Counted from the first letter of the stretch, positions 50,701 through 61,469 are shown. The stretch is DNA of 64,000 nucleotides from Dichomitus squalens LYAD-421 SS1 (GCF_000275845.1 NW_006766891.1:366815-430814), one strand, 5' to 3'. The notes: generated by a model from the sequence alone, not told the origin. Made by a program: numbers and translations.

Positions 50701-52143
50701 CGACATACCTGCGTCGAAGTCGTTTGCCTGGAAGTAGTATTGGAAGCTACCATCATTACATCAACGCAACAGACTCACCACTAGAGTGTCGAGCTTCGGC
50801 AAGGGGTACTCGATGTCAAATACTTGCTCGTACAGCGGAAGAACCTTTCGCTTGATATCAAGCGCGAATTGCGCCTGGGAGATGACGTCCGGGGTCGCTA
50901 TAAATAGTGTCACGTCAAACCAATGAGATCACACGGTACCCCCTCAGCCGTTGTACATACTATAGATACGAAGAGGCCGGACCTTGCCACTGAGTGGGCT
51001 CTTGTAGGAGTCTTCCAAGTACACGAACGGACCATTGGCGTAAGCGACGAGGTAAGTCGACACCTACACGGTACAGTATCGAGCGTCAGAACAATAGAAA
51101 GCCGCCAACGTACCATACAGAACTTACGGGAGGCGTTGTGTCGAAACGCGTAACCTTCCACTGGCCTGCGGCGTCAGGCAATGACGCCATCTTCTTCGCG
51201 AGCCAAGAGTCCTGATCGACGCTATCTGGTCTGTACACTTCTTCCGAGATAACCGGCATGTTGCTCAGGTTGACGGAGTTCACTCGAGAGACAAGCGTGA
51301 CCGCAGCCGTGGCCTTGAGCAGCGGCTCATCCCAGCACGGAAACGCCCTCCTAGCGGCGGTGGGCTACGAACAATAACAATCCGTCAAAATATCGGACAA
51401 ATATAAAGACAGGCAGGATTGTACCTCAAACTGAGTCAATGTGTACTTGAACTCGCCAGTCTTGCCGCCCGTGGACCGGTAATAGCCCATCATGTCCCCC
51501 GTCAGCTCCCCCTTGAAGGGGATGGACAAGCGGGCCTGAGACTTAGCCGGAAGAGCTTTAGAAAAGTAGAAAGTCCCGCGCTCGGTTTTCTCGTCAAACT
51601 CCCGAGTGTGCTCGTTCTGAACGCTTTGCAAGGCATTCGAGTGGAGCGAAGCCTCGCCCAGCTCCAAGTTCGCGGTGTTCAGGACGACCTTGGAAGTCTC
51701 CTTCATAACCTGCAAGCTACGCCACGTATCAGTGATGCGCGAATAACGGACAAGGTACAGACGACTAACTCCACATGGACGATTCCTTCGAACTTGTTGG
51801 TCTCGAGGTCGGTCCAGACGGTAAGGTCATAGTGAGTCGGTTTCAGGTCTGTGGGCAGACGCAGATCGCTGGCATCCTTAGGCGCGGCACTGGAAGAAGG
51901 CATGCTGTAGGAGACTGAAGTAGTGTAGCAGTTCCTGGTATGCAGGAGCGGTACGGTCCGTGCTTGTTTTTCTGTAACGGAATGGCTACGCTTGGAGGAA
52001 CGTGTGGAAAGGAGCCGTGGATTAGCAACAGTCGTAGTAGGGGTGACAACGAATGAGGAAGATTGTGTTGGTAGTGGGGAAGCACGAGACAGGGACGGCT
52101 GCGGACGAACGAGAAGGCGGAGATTGCGTGTGCAGGGCTTCAT
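47761..52143 (-). CDS. M1-family zinc aminopeptidase (Ape2/Aap1, puromycin-sensitive type)
   Basis: Removes N-terminal residues from peptides. Two starts are possible: ATG 52141-52143 opens an R/S/T-rich, acid-poor leader of about 80 residues (MKPCTRNLRLLVRPQPSLSR) like a mitochondrial presequence; ATG 51901-51903 (MPSSSAAPKDASDLRLPTDL) gives the cytosolic form. Both lead into LKPTHYDLTVWTDLETNKFE. The exopeptidase motif is AMENWVYH (near 50640) and the zinc site is SHEVAHMW (near 50480), a normal HExxH variant. The C-terminal ERAP1-like helical domain occupies about 49300-47900. The final exons read KDTSKFDMALKQTLDSIKAR, AAWVK and RSTGELTQWLNEHGSKL, stopping at TGA 47761. The gene is cut by many short introns. 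It is convergent with the formin gene. Confidence 0.93.
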
Positions 52144-52746
52144 ACCGAGGAGCCTTTTATACTATCGGGACAAATCAGGCAGTGACAGGGAGATGTAGGT
52201 GTCTATGTACGGATCTCCTCGGCCATCGCCGTCTTGCTAGGCCTCTCGGTTCGCCAGGCGGCCAAAGCGCGCAACTTCCGGTAGGAACCATCACACACTG
52301 TGCAGCCAGAACATATTGCGCAGCACCCTGAACCCAACGCCCTTAACCGAACACCGAATATGCACACTGACTCCACCAGGCGGAAGATCTTTGGTACTAG
52401 CAGAGTACTTAGATACACACATATCTACGTCGACAGAACTTCTCATACTCCTGATTCCACGACGATCGACGTCCAAAGAGTTCCGGAGCAACAATAGTGC
52501 AGTCCATAGACTGCATCCGGTATAAGAGGTCGTAGGAAAGGACGGAAGCAGGGGGGCGGAAGCCTCACAAGAGCATAAAGCGAAGTTTTACAGCAAAAGT
52601 ACTAAACAAAATGACGTGCATGTAATAAACGGATGGAACGTGCTGCAGAGGCTGAGTCCTGGAAACGGGTAATATGACGAGCATTGGCGAGAGGATAGAG
52701 GTGGGGAGAGCGGGACGACGGAAAAGCAAACTGAGACCAAAGTACT
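52144..52746. other. Intergenic region upstream of the aminopeptidase
   Basis: About 600 bases between the RSP5 3' end and the aminopeptidase start, on the same strand. No gene, RNA or repeat recognised. Confidence 0.45.
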
Positions 52747-55700
52747 CTACTCCTGACCGAAACCGACCGTTTCCCTGAGACACCAACGTCGTCAATACCA
52801 AAGACAGATGAAGAGAAACAAGGTCGCTTACTCTACGGCCCATGTCAGCTTCTGCTCCAGTGTCTCGTAGTCCTTGTACGGCGGAAGGTCGATACGGTTG
52901 AAGCACGTGTGACTCTTCGGCAGCTGGTTCGGGTCGCCCGACTTCTCGATTGTGAAGCGCCTCGGGCCATCCGAGCCCTGCAAGTCCTTGAAGCCGTTGA
53001 CGGGTATACGCGACGTACCCGTCGCGAACTGAAGCAACCGCGACTTGCGTTCCGGCGGCCAGCTGCGCACACACTTCCAGAACCACTGCACGACCTCGTC
53101 GTTGACCTCATAGCCGCGATAGTCGGTGAACTTGATCCAGTCGTCGCTGTAGGGTGCCTGATGAGCACCGCATCTTTCAAGGTAGACAAAGCGCTGCTTA
53201 CACATCAATCTCGGACATGCCGCCAATGAGTAGCTCGAGCTCGCGCTCGTCGAACACGTTGATGAGTTCCTGAGGGATCAGCTCAGAGAAGCCAGACATA
53301 AAGGCGTCGAACTGCTCCTTGACGCGCTTCGAGATACGGTACTCGACGATCGCGTTGACGTAATCCTTCTTGTTCTCCTCGGTAACCGGGATGTCTGCTC
53401 CTCCGGGCTTGAGCTCGACGGTAACCATTTCGCCGAAACGCTCCTCAGTCGTGGTAAACGTCTCGTCGATGACGTCGGTGATGTCGTTCTCACTGAAGAA
53501 TGCGTCAAACCACCGAACAAGAGTGAGAAGCAAGCATACGCACAGCATCCAGGTGAGACCACGGTGGAGCTCCGCATCAACGCTCTCGAGGTCGGCGAGG
53601 GTGACCTTCTTGCGGAGAATCATCTTGTAGAACGCAGTGACGAAGTACGCGTCCAAGAAGCGGCGGTGGAAGATGCCGAGGCCCAAGCAGCGACCAATGA
53701 ACTTGAAGTAGTTCAAGTGCTCAGGGTTGACGCCGGACGCCGGGTTAATCTGAAGAGTGTAATTGTCGTGCGCGGAGTACTCGAACAGACAGTAGAAAGG
53801 ATTGAACATCTCGTGCGAGAGCAGGAAGAAAAACTCCCTAATTCTATGTCAGCGATCCCATTCGAGGGCGCTTCAGGAGACGACGCACCTAGAAAGACCT
53901 CCGTAGTCCAAACCATCTTCGCCCTCGAACTTGATCATCAACCTCTTCTTGAGGTCGTTCGGAGTCTGACGCATGATCTCCGCGTACGAGTCCTCGAAGA
54001 TGTGGTTCCGCCGGACCTTGATCTGGCAGTTGCCGGGCTGATTGCGCATCGCCGGCTGGGACCGGAAGTAGATGAGCTTCCTGCGGAAGTCACGCTTGTA
54101 CTGCGGCACGTTCGCGTCGAGCGTAGACGGCAGACGTGGATCGTCCCAGGTAGTCGTCTTCGTGTTGTGATCCACGAAGTACACCCTCGCTGTCGAAGTG
54201 AGACGCATCTCCCATCCAGACGGAAGTGGCCCGAGCTGCGAGATCGTCTGGGGTTGCAACGACGAGTTCTGGCCGTTGGGGCCCATGACTCGAATAACGG
54301 TCTGCCGGCGGGGATCGACCCAGGTCGTGGTCCTCGTGTTGTGGTCGACGTAGTAGGGGCGACCCTGAAGAGTGTGGCGCTCCTCCCACCCAGCAGGCAG
54401 AGGACCGAGACCGCCAGAGGCAGAGGCGGCAGTGGCGGCCGCGTTGGCCTGCTCTTGACCAGTGACAGAGCCAGTGCGGCCAACACCAGTATTGTTGGCC
54501 TCCAGCATATCGTCCGCGAGGATGCGACGATTGTGCTGATTGCGGGCAGCGTTGGTCTCACCATCCTGGGCGTGGGTATTGACGGTCTGGTTGGAGGAGG
54601 GACGAGTCCAAGTGGTCGTGCGTGTGTTGTGATCAACATAGTAGGTCCTTCCGAGCGGATCGATTCGGCGCTCCCATCCTTGGGGAAGAGGGCCGTACTG
54701 ATCCTCGTGAGGGTTAAAGTTGCGGGTCGCAGCATTGTTGTTGGACGCCGTGTGCGCAGTTGCACTCGCATTGGTCGTGGTAGGCGGGGCCGGAGTTTGA
54801 GACTGTACAGTTCCAGCGGTGCTGACAGGTCGGGAGACGGTCTGGGAGGGCTCGCTCTCTGTCGTGGTTGGTGCGACATGAGGAACAGGCATCGTAACGT
54901 GTGCGTCTTGGACGGGGCTTTGTGCGTTGGCGCTGGGCGTGCGAGAAAGAGTAGTTCCCGCAGCCAGATTCGTAGTGCTCGCACTAGCCGAGTTCCCAGT
55001 CACGGATAGGCTGCTTAGCGCCTCGGTCACCCCGCTAACTTGAGAAGGGCCTGGGTTGCTAATCGGCTGGCTGACATTAGTAGAGAGATAGATGATGAGC
55101 TTCCCGTGAACAACGAGGTTGTCGTTCGACTTCTTCAAGTCAAGGGTGAGCATCTCTGCAGAGCAAGCCGTAAGTGCGCTGCCCGCAAAAACTAACACAA
55201 GGGGCCCATCCGCAGTATACTCGTGCTCGGTGGTGTGATGAGCCGCACATCTGACGAAGGACTAGGAGCATGACTGCGCTACACGAGGAGACGGTTCGTC
55301 CCTACTGTCATGAGCGTCCGCACCTCCTCACCGAAGGATGGCCACGCTTGGCCATGCTCCGAGCCAAGCTCACAATGTGCGCGTGCCCTTCTGCGGGAAA
55401 GCCCCGTATATGCAAATTGACATACCATGGCCTCCCAACTCCAAGTCGATGACATCGCTGACTTTCACGTTCACGACACCCAGGAAACCCTGATCCCGCT
55501 TCTTGAACTTGCGCTGGTCGAAGATCTGGACGGCAATGACGGAGCTCTCCTTCACCGTGCTGTGAAAGACTCAGTAAGGCACATCACCGTCTGGTGGAGA
55601 TACTCACATATCGAAGCTCTCATTCCAGTAGGGGTTGAGCGTCTTTTTCATGACGCTAGTCGTGTGGGTCTGCTCGGCATCGACAGTGATTACGGCGAAA

Positions 55701-55897
55701 GGATCCGGAAGGCGAAAGACTTCGCGTTTGGACAAACCATCGGCAGCGACGACTGTACACGAATGAGGACCGAGCTGTATTGAGATGAGAGACGAACATA
55801 CCCGTAATCCTGATGCGCTTCCTGGGGCGGGGGTCAGGCACGCTTGGAAGAAAGAGGACAACAACGAGACGTACGGGCCACTTTGGGTTGCCGACAT
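52747..55897 (-). CDS. RSP5: RSP5: NEDD4-family HECT E3 ubiquitin ligase
   Basis: C2-WW-WW-WW-HECT ligase that ubiquitinates membrane transporters and many PY-motif partners. ATG 55895-55897 (MSATQSGP) splices through tiny exons to [18 protein letters not shown]. The C2 domain follows ([54 protein letters not shown]). A Q/T/S/P-rich linker precedes three WW domains: [40 protein letters not shown] and [20 protein letters not shown], each followed by DHNT-(R/K)-TTTW. The HECT domain runs to the end; the catalytic cysteine is in [20 protein letters not shown]. The last 28-base exon (52747-52774) follows an intron at 52775-52831 and restores the conserved C-terminus [11 protein letters not shown]. 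Without it the protein would end at AVE. Around seven introns. Confidence 0.95.
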
Positions 55898-56625
55898 GGC
55901 GTTAGAGGCGAGGAAAGACGGACCTCAGGAAGAAGCTATATAGCCAGACGGGACGGAGGGAGGAAGGGGGTGCGTACGGGAAGTGATGGTCGTTGTAAGA
56001 GGCTGTCGGCCGCCGCTCCCACAGCCTCAGGCGCCTATTTCCATGTGCCTCTCCACCGGCCCCGGCGCGGCCATGCGCTCCCCGCCGCCGACCGTATCTC
56101 CGTACAGTGTCCACGCAGCGTGGTCTACTAACTCCAAACGCTACACATCTATTTCTTTGCTGTCCTTGAGCTTCTGTCTTCGGCCTCACTCATTCTCCTC
56201 AGTCCGTCTCACGAGCACCACTTCTCCCGCCCCTCAGTGTCATGTCCTCTATATATCTTACATATCTTCCAACCAGTATGGTCCTAGACGAGGGCAGATA
56301 TCAAGGCAACAGGGTTTGCCCGATACATGCACAGTCATCCAAATACATCATCGCAATGCCATCTTTACAATCTCGAAGCGCACAACAGCTGCACTTGTCA
56401 GCAAGGCGCGGGCTGCTGAATCATCATGACATTGCAGTCAATTGTCTGGACATGGAATGAGGAATGTCAGCCGCAGCCGTGTAGGTTTGTCTTTGCCCAG
56501 CGGAGTCGTCTGCAAAGAGCGCGGTGTAGGTGAGTACATTCTTTCCTTTCTCTTCTGATCCCGCTTATTGACCTCCGAGTCGTGCCTCATGGTAGGCGTC
56601 AGTTACAGTACTGTCTGCACAGGCC
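55898..56625. other. Upstream region of RSP5; start of the gene-poor right arm
   Basis: About 730 bases with CT-rich tracts and no convincing open frame. It likely holds the RSP5 promoter. To its right the character of the sequence changes: few genes, relics and repeats. Confidence 0.45.
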
Positions 56626-56838
56626 AGTACATTCTATCGGACGAGGACAGTGGATTGAAGGCTTACCGGTGGCCCGAGACTTCTCCTATGCGTTGTATTG
56701 ACTACTTTGAGGAGCGCCGCCATCGGAACCTTGATGCTCGACCCGCCGTAGCGGGCGAAGAAGGGAGAGTTGAAGGGCGTCGACCACTAACTGACACAGG
56801 CTAGACCGGCCAGTCCAACATTGACAAAAAAAGCATAG
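56626..56838 (-). pseudogene. Decayed inverted copy of the 5' part of the orphan gene at 57772
   Basis: Read on the minus strand, this segment matches 57540-57975. Shared blocks include the upstream string GGCCGGTCTAGCCTGTG, exon 1 (TTCTTCGCCCGCTACGGC, TCGAGCATCAAGGTTCCGAT, GAGAAGTCTCGGG), the splice donor CACCGGTAAG, and intron sequence CCTCGTCCGATAGAATGTAC. The copy lacks roughly 230 bases that contain the ATG and the first codons, carries a small insertion near 56690-56705, and has in-frame stops, so it cannot encode the protein. By eye identity in the aligned exon/intron part is about nine tenths. Substitutions go in both directions with no obvious C-to-T bias. Confidence 0.85.
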
Positions 56839-57771
56839 TTCATAACATGGATTACTTGGTATGTAGCTTCTTATTACTGAAGTCGCTGTACCCCTACCGT
56901 TGACCGCCGGGAACTGATTATCCGCTGGATACTCGAGAGTTGGCAATCGTTCTCATCCGTCACCGCACATGCTTGTCACCTTGCACGACATACCCCGCCG
57001 CCGCAACCTTGTATTGAAGCTGTCGGCGACTTGTTCCCATCTCAGTGGAGCTGACACACGCAGACACAAAGGACATTCCTGGCCCTTTTTACCAAGGACC
57101 AGCATTGCACATTCTCTGGGTGATTGTCTACTAGTACTGCCCAGAGTTGGTTGAGTCTCGTCGCCGCCCGAATGTCGTATCTTCGTATCTTGAGTCACGT
57201 CGCACAAGCCGCCGGATGTCCGTTACTGGCTCTCCACGTCCCATAGCCGACAGGCCGCACGACCGCAATCGAATACACCATGCAAGCTGCGAGGCACTAT
57301 GTCAAGCTACCTTGCATTGCGCGGCTGAAGAGGCTTTTTGTTGTAGTAGTATTACGATTTGGAACCCTCCCACCTAACTAGCAGTGGGCCCGCGGCGCTG
57401 GGAACTTGAAGCTGCACGCCTTACACAAATGTGTGCATGTTGGAACCCCTCGCGCACCTCATCGGGATGTCGGGCCAGTACTTCCTAGATGCTCTCGTAC
57501 AACTGCTACTGCTGAGCGTGTCACGGCTCTGACTTATGCGTATGTTTTTGTTGTGAACGATGGCCGGTCTAGCCTGTGCCAGTAACGAACGAGTCTAGAC
57601 GATCTTGAACATACCGTTGTGAAAAGGACCATTGCCTATGGCATACATGTTAGCCGGAGCCCCGCGGCTGACTGCCCTCCACCCTTGCCTTCGTACCACA
57701 TCCCGCTAGACGTAACCTCACATTTTCAGCTGCTGTGCAGTCACATTTGTGCTTTGATCCGTTTATTTGAG
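56839..57771. other. Spacer between the inverted copies and the orphan gene start
   Basis: About 930 bases with no recognisable gene. The last 230 bases are the 5' flank of the orphan gene; part of it (57540-57586) is also present in the inverted copy. Confidence 0.4.
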
Positions 57772-58735
57772 ATGTCTTACTCTTACAGAAAGTCCAACGT
57801 CACCGGCGGGTCCTGGTCGACGCCCTTCAACACCCCCTTCTTCGCCCGCTACGGCGAGTCGAGCATCAAGGTTCCGATAGCGGCGCTCCTCGAAGAATAC
57901 AACGCGTGGGAGAAGTCTCGGGTCACCGGTAAGCCCTCAATCCACTCTCCTCGTCCGATAGAATGTACTCACCTATATCGCGCTCTTTGCAGACGACTCT
58001 GCTCGGGAGCTGCCTCCTGTCGTCAAGCCCTCTGCTGCCGACGATCCATTCGCATCGTCGGGCCCTATCGACTGGGCCGACGAAGTCGAACAAGAGCTCT
58101 TCTCCGATTGGACAACCCCCGACCACACCGACAGCAAGCCCGACGGCGAGGAGCTCGACGACCCCACCGACGACATCCTGTTCATCGTCCCAATTGAAGA
58201 CCGCAGGTTCGCTGAGAGAGACAGTGGCTTCACTCTCTTTAGGATCCTGCAAGAGGCAGAGGTTGAGGAGACCGATGGAGTCAAACTTACCGTTGCTGAA
58301 GCCGACTCGACTCCGACCAATCTGACCGACCCGACTCCTCCGACCCCTCCAACCCCTTCAACCGACTTCATGCCTCTGGCCCCTTCCACTGATCTCGGTC
58401 TTGCAACTGCCTCGACTTCGACTTCGACGGACATCGACAGCGATTCCGACACTGACACCGACATCGACACCGACATCGACACCGACCGACCCGTCTTCCA
58501 AATCCTCAACTGCAACGCGACCCACAACGGCGTCAACATCGACACCCTCGACATCGATGACCCCGACTTCGACCCGGCCAACGAATTCTGCACAATGCTG
58601 CAATACCTGTCCGCAACCGGGCTCCTCCGACTCGACACGTACGCGACCATTTTCGACGCTGCGGCACGACACTGCGCATCTGGCCACCCCTTCTGGCTGA
58701 ACGAACGACCGGCCCCTAGTGTGATCGTCCTCTGA
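57772..58735 (+). CDS. Orphan acidic protein with an S/T/D-I-D repeat
   Basis: I do not recognise a family. ATG 57772 opens MSYSYRKSNVTGGSWSTPFN, TPFFARYGESSIKVPIAALL, EEYNAWEKSRVT. An intron at about 57930-57993 (GTAAGC...TTGCAG) joins this to DDSARELPPVVKPSAADDPF, ASSGPIDWADEVEQELFSDW. The middle is very acidic and P/T-rich. A repeat SDSDTDTDIDTDIDTD lies at about 58440-58490, and the C-terminal part looks ordered (FQILNCNATHNGVNIDTLDI, FCTMLQYLSATGLLRLDTYA, HCASGHPFWLNERPAPSVIV-L) to TGA 58733. No signal peptide or membrane segment. Its composition and the good intron argue for a real, young or fast-evolving gene. A partial inverted relic lies 1 kb upstream. Confidence 0.65.
58418..58495 (+). 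repeat. Imperfect GACATCGACACC-type coding repeat
   Basis: Tandem units of 6-12 bases (ACTTCG, then GACACC and GACATC in alternation) coding S/T-D and I-D pairs inside the orphan gene. Confidence 0.8.
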
Positions 58736-58756
58736 ACTTGACTTCGGCAAGGTTTT

Positions 58757-59006
58757 CATCTGCGAACTGGCGACTGGCAACTCAGGGCGACTTGGGACTG
58801 GCGACTGGCAGCTGGCGACTTCGGATCTGGGACCGGCGACTTGGGACTTGGAACTGGGGACTTGGCACTCGACACAACAAACAGCCCGGCGACGTGCGCG
58901 GTGGGGTGGCTACCTACCGTTCGCTGACCCGCGTGGCTGGGACTTGGGACTTGGCGACTGCACGGACTGTAGGACTGAAGACTCGAGGACTCGGCGTGAA
59001 CAGTTA
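58757..59006 (+). repeat. Degenerate GACTGGC / GACTTGG minisatellite
   Basis: Directly after the orphan gene stop, units such as GGCGACTGGCA, GACTTGGGACTGGCG and GACTTGGGACTTGG recur with variable length at 58757-58870 and again at 58930-59006. No coding potential is evident. Confidence 0.7.
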
Positions 59007-60063
59007 CTTGACCGGCTCTGCTGTCCGATGTGTCTTTTGTATGTTTGAGATCCATCGTGTGTCGCGCGCTTCCTAGTAGTAGTTCTCTTGCAGCAGTAGT
59101 AGCGCGTAGTTACGCAAACCGCCATGTAGTCTCTGAAGTACTTAGGTAGTCTTGTAGCTATGCCTACGTCACGAGACGGTATGCAGGCGATGCTGCGAGC
59201 TATCCCTACATACACGTCACGCTACGTAGGCATAGTGTAGGTTGCGTCGTCTACGTCTTTGAAGAGGCCGCCGTTCGCGTATACGTGGCGCACGCTCGGG
59301 GGCCTTTTCCATGCGGCACCGCGCTTGTCACAAGCAGAGATGGGGGTTGCATCCGTTGGATTTGGATCGCCATTCGTCGCCGCGTTTGGAATTTATCGAC
59401 CACGCAAACGGCCTAGGTAGCACAAAACCGTCCGGTTGTGTGAATGGTGGTAGACATACATTTGGTCAACGCTATGCACTAGCCAGTCATGCTCCAGTAG
59501 TTGTGTAGCCGACCAACGTCGTTGTGGATCGATGACAAGCGTGAGCGCTAATCTCATTGTCTGCGGTCGTGTTGAAACTTGAGATCAGTTTGTAAATACG
59601 TCAACCTCTGTAGATGGTCCAAAATAGACCATCGAAACAGCCCCGAACCATGGAGCAGGTGGCCTGACGTGAGAATTTGGAAAAGTCAGCCGTCTGCTCG
59701 GAGGCTCGCAGCAGCATAAGTTGCGCAGCCGTTGCTAAAGTAGTGCCCAGCGAACCCCCCCCTTCTACAAGGAGCTGCTTTTGATAGCAATGGTAGGGCA
59801 GTGCGTATCGGCGCCGAACTCTGTGAGCTTGAACATGAGACGCGATAGTTCGCTCTACGTCACTATTTCCTCCTTCTCTCCGCTCTGGGAGGGGCAGCTG
59901 ATGATAAGGATGTTATAAGGTCTGTTGCAGGTTGGGGGATATGATCCTTGTTGCCGACCGCATTGGGCTGAAAGCGGCGATCGTTTGATGCGCCACTGGA
60001 TCCAACGGCGCGGTCGAGGCCTTTGACTAGGCTCGAGACCAGCCGAGATTCGGTGATGGAGAT
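59007..60063. other. Gene-free stretch before the disrupted helicase
   Basis: About 1.06 kb with TAG/CTA-rich sequence around 59070-59240 (see the inverted repeat) and no convincing gene. A short C run lies at about 59757-59763. Confidence 0.4.
59158..59235. repeat. 12-bp perfect inverted repeat
   Basis: CTATGCCTACGT at 59158-59169 and its reverse complement ACGTAGGCATAG at 59224-59235, with a 54-base spacer. Could be the end of a decayed transposable element or a chance hairpin. Confidence 0.6.
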
Positions 60064-60291
60064 TCATGCTCCGCTGAGAGGATCACCGAACGGCTGGTCA
60101 AACTGGAAGCCATCGTGGCAGGGGGTCCAGATTAGGAAGGCGTGTGAAAACGTACTTGGCAAAATCGCGTGCAGCCTCCTAGGGAACGAGAGGAACCTAT
60201 CCTCTACTCTCCCAACCGCCATTGGCGACACAAAGCCCACGGCTCTCTCACCCATCTCCCACACAGCGATATACCAATGTCGGGCAGCCTC
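60064..60291 (-). pseudogene. Displaced C-terminal segment of the RecQ-type helicase gene
   Basis: On the minus strand the frame is open from 60291 to TGA 60064-60066, 75 codons (EEAARHWYIAVWEMGE-like start after the target site). Its phase is exactly that of the helicase frame on the other side of the LTR element. If the element and one target-site copy are disregarded, helicase codon GAG (61824-61822) is followed directly by the codon at 60291. It is therefore read as the original C-terminus of the helicase, cut off by the insertion. Confidence 0.75.
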
Positions 60292-60296
60292 CTCAC
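60292..60296 (+). repeat. Target-site duplication CTCAC, left copy
   Basis: Five bases directly before the 5' LTR, repeated at 61822-61826. Confidence 0.9.
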
Positions 60297-60492
60297 TGTT
60301 GGAATCCTGGCGTCAAGATGGCGAGCTCGCGGAACGAGCGCCACAGGTCCCGCCCCCCGACGGATACCCGCGCCCTTATCTACCCCTATTTAGCTACGTA
60401 TATAAGCCTTATTGTATCTACTGTGTACGGCACGCGTTTGCACCGGCCAAACGCGAATCCCATTTGTGCCCGCTTGCCCTCGAACTTCTACA
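60297..60492 (+). repeat. 5' LTR
   Basis: Direct repeat of 196 bases with TG...CA ends. A TATATAAG box at 60399-60406 is the likely promoter element. I found no difference from the 3' copy. Confidence 0.93.
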
Positions 60493-60576
60493 CAAACGCG
60501 TCTCCTCTGCCCGAAGGATAATTCGAGGCACTGCCTAGTGGGGCCGAAGCCACTCGACGATCCCACGAACCGACGA

Positions 60577-60645
60577 CCCGTGACGACGACCGACCCGACG
60601 ACGACCGACCCGACGACGACCCCGTGCACCCCGACGACCCCGTAA
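60577..60645 (+). repeat. CGACGACCGACC short tandem repeat in the element leader
   Basis: Units CGACGACCGACC recur at about 60577-60645 between the 5' LTR and the gag ATG. Confidence 0.75.
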
Positions 60646-60682
60646 CCGCGACCGCCCCGCGCTCCCCGCTGCTCCCGCCCCG

Positions 60683-61469
60683 ATGGCACCGCCCACAATT
60701 GCGAAGCTCGCCGACGACAACTACGCCGAATGGGTTATCGGCATGGAGGCCCTCCTTGTTCGCAAGGGTCTCTGGGAGGTTACGAGCGCCCCTGCTGATG
60801 AAACCCGCCCCTCCGGCTCTGATAACACGAAGGCTGTGCGTGCCTGGCGTGCGAAGATCGCAGAAGCGCGCGCCGAGATTATCTTGAATATCGAGCCCAC
60901 CCAGTACGCCCACATCCAATCACAAGACGTTCACGAAGTCTGGACCGAGCTCCGTCGAGTCCACCGCGCCCGCGGCTTTGGTACCCGGGTCGCACACCGG
61001 CGCGCTTTCTGGCGCTTGTCTAAGCGCCCGGATCAAACGATGACATCGTGGATTGCTGACGTCCGCCGGGCCGCCTTCCGCCTCGAGGAGATTGACGCCT
61101 CTATCTCCGATGAAGACCGCATCCTCGTTCTCACGAATGGCCTCCCCGATTCGTATTCCCAGCTGGTCGTTAATCTCGACTCCACCCCGCCTAGCGAGCT
61201 TACCATCGATTACGTCATCACCCGCTTACTTAACGAAGAGTCGCGCCAATTGTCCCTCAACCCGCCTCATCATGACTCCGAAGTCGCCCTCGCTGCTTAC
61301 ACGAAGCCCCGCACCCCAGCTCGAGCGCATCACCTGCTTCAAGTGCTCAAAGAAGGGCCACTATCAGCGCGACTGCCCAGAGCTCAAGACTGAAGAGGCC
61401 AACTGCGCATTTTCGGCAACCGTTAGCGCCGATCGGCTTCTTGCCGAGAAGGAGACGGAAGCGTGGTAA
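60683..61469 (+). CDS. Copia-type Gag with zinc knuckle, frame-disrupted
   Basis: ATG 60683 starts MAPPTIAKLADDNYAEWVIG, the N-W-x-x-W-like entry of the UBN2/DUF4219 copia Gag domain. It continues with YAHIQSQDVHEVWTELRRVH and LPDSYSQLVVNLDSTPPSEL up to AALAAYTK-like residues. In this frame it runs out of homology and stops at 61393. The next frame (+1) carries the CCHC knuckle CFKCSKKGHYQRDC and ends at TAA 61467. The two halves must join between about 61290 and 61320, near GAAGCCCCGCACC. Either one base is extra (mutation), or the element uses a +1 frameshift. Gag coats element RNA in virus-like particles; no enzymes are encoded. Confidence 0.85.

Noticed and set aside
53564..55009. 481-codon open frame on the + strand
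   Set aside because: It is antisense to the WW/HECT part of RSP5, has no domain, and arises from codon bias of the real gene.
56626..56838. RIP-type mutation of the duplicate
   Set aside because: Differences go in both directions and include transversions; no excess of C-to-T changes was visible by eye.
58418..58495. Regularly spaced repeats considered as a CRISPR-like array
   Set aside because: They are 6-12 base coding repeats without spacers, in a eukaryotic gene.
57973..58650. 225-codon minus-strand frame of V/S/M repeats
   Set aside because: Antisense shadow of the acidic repeat in the orphan gene.
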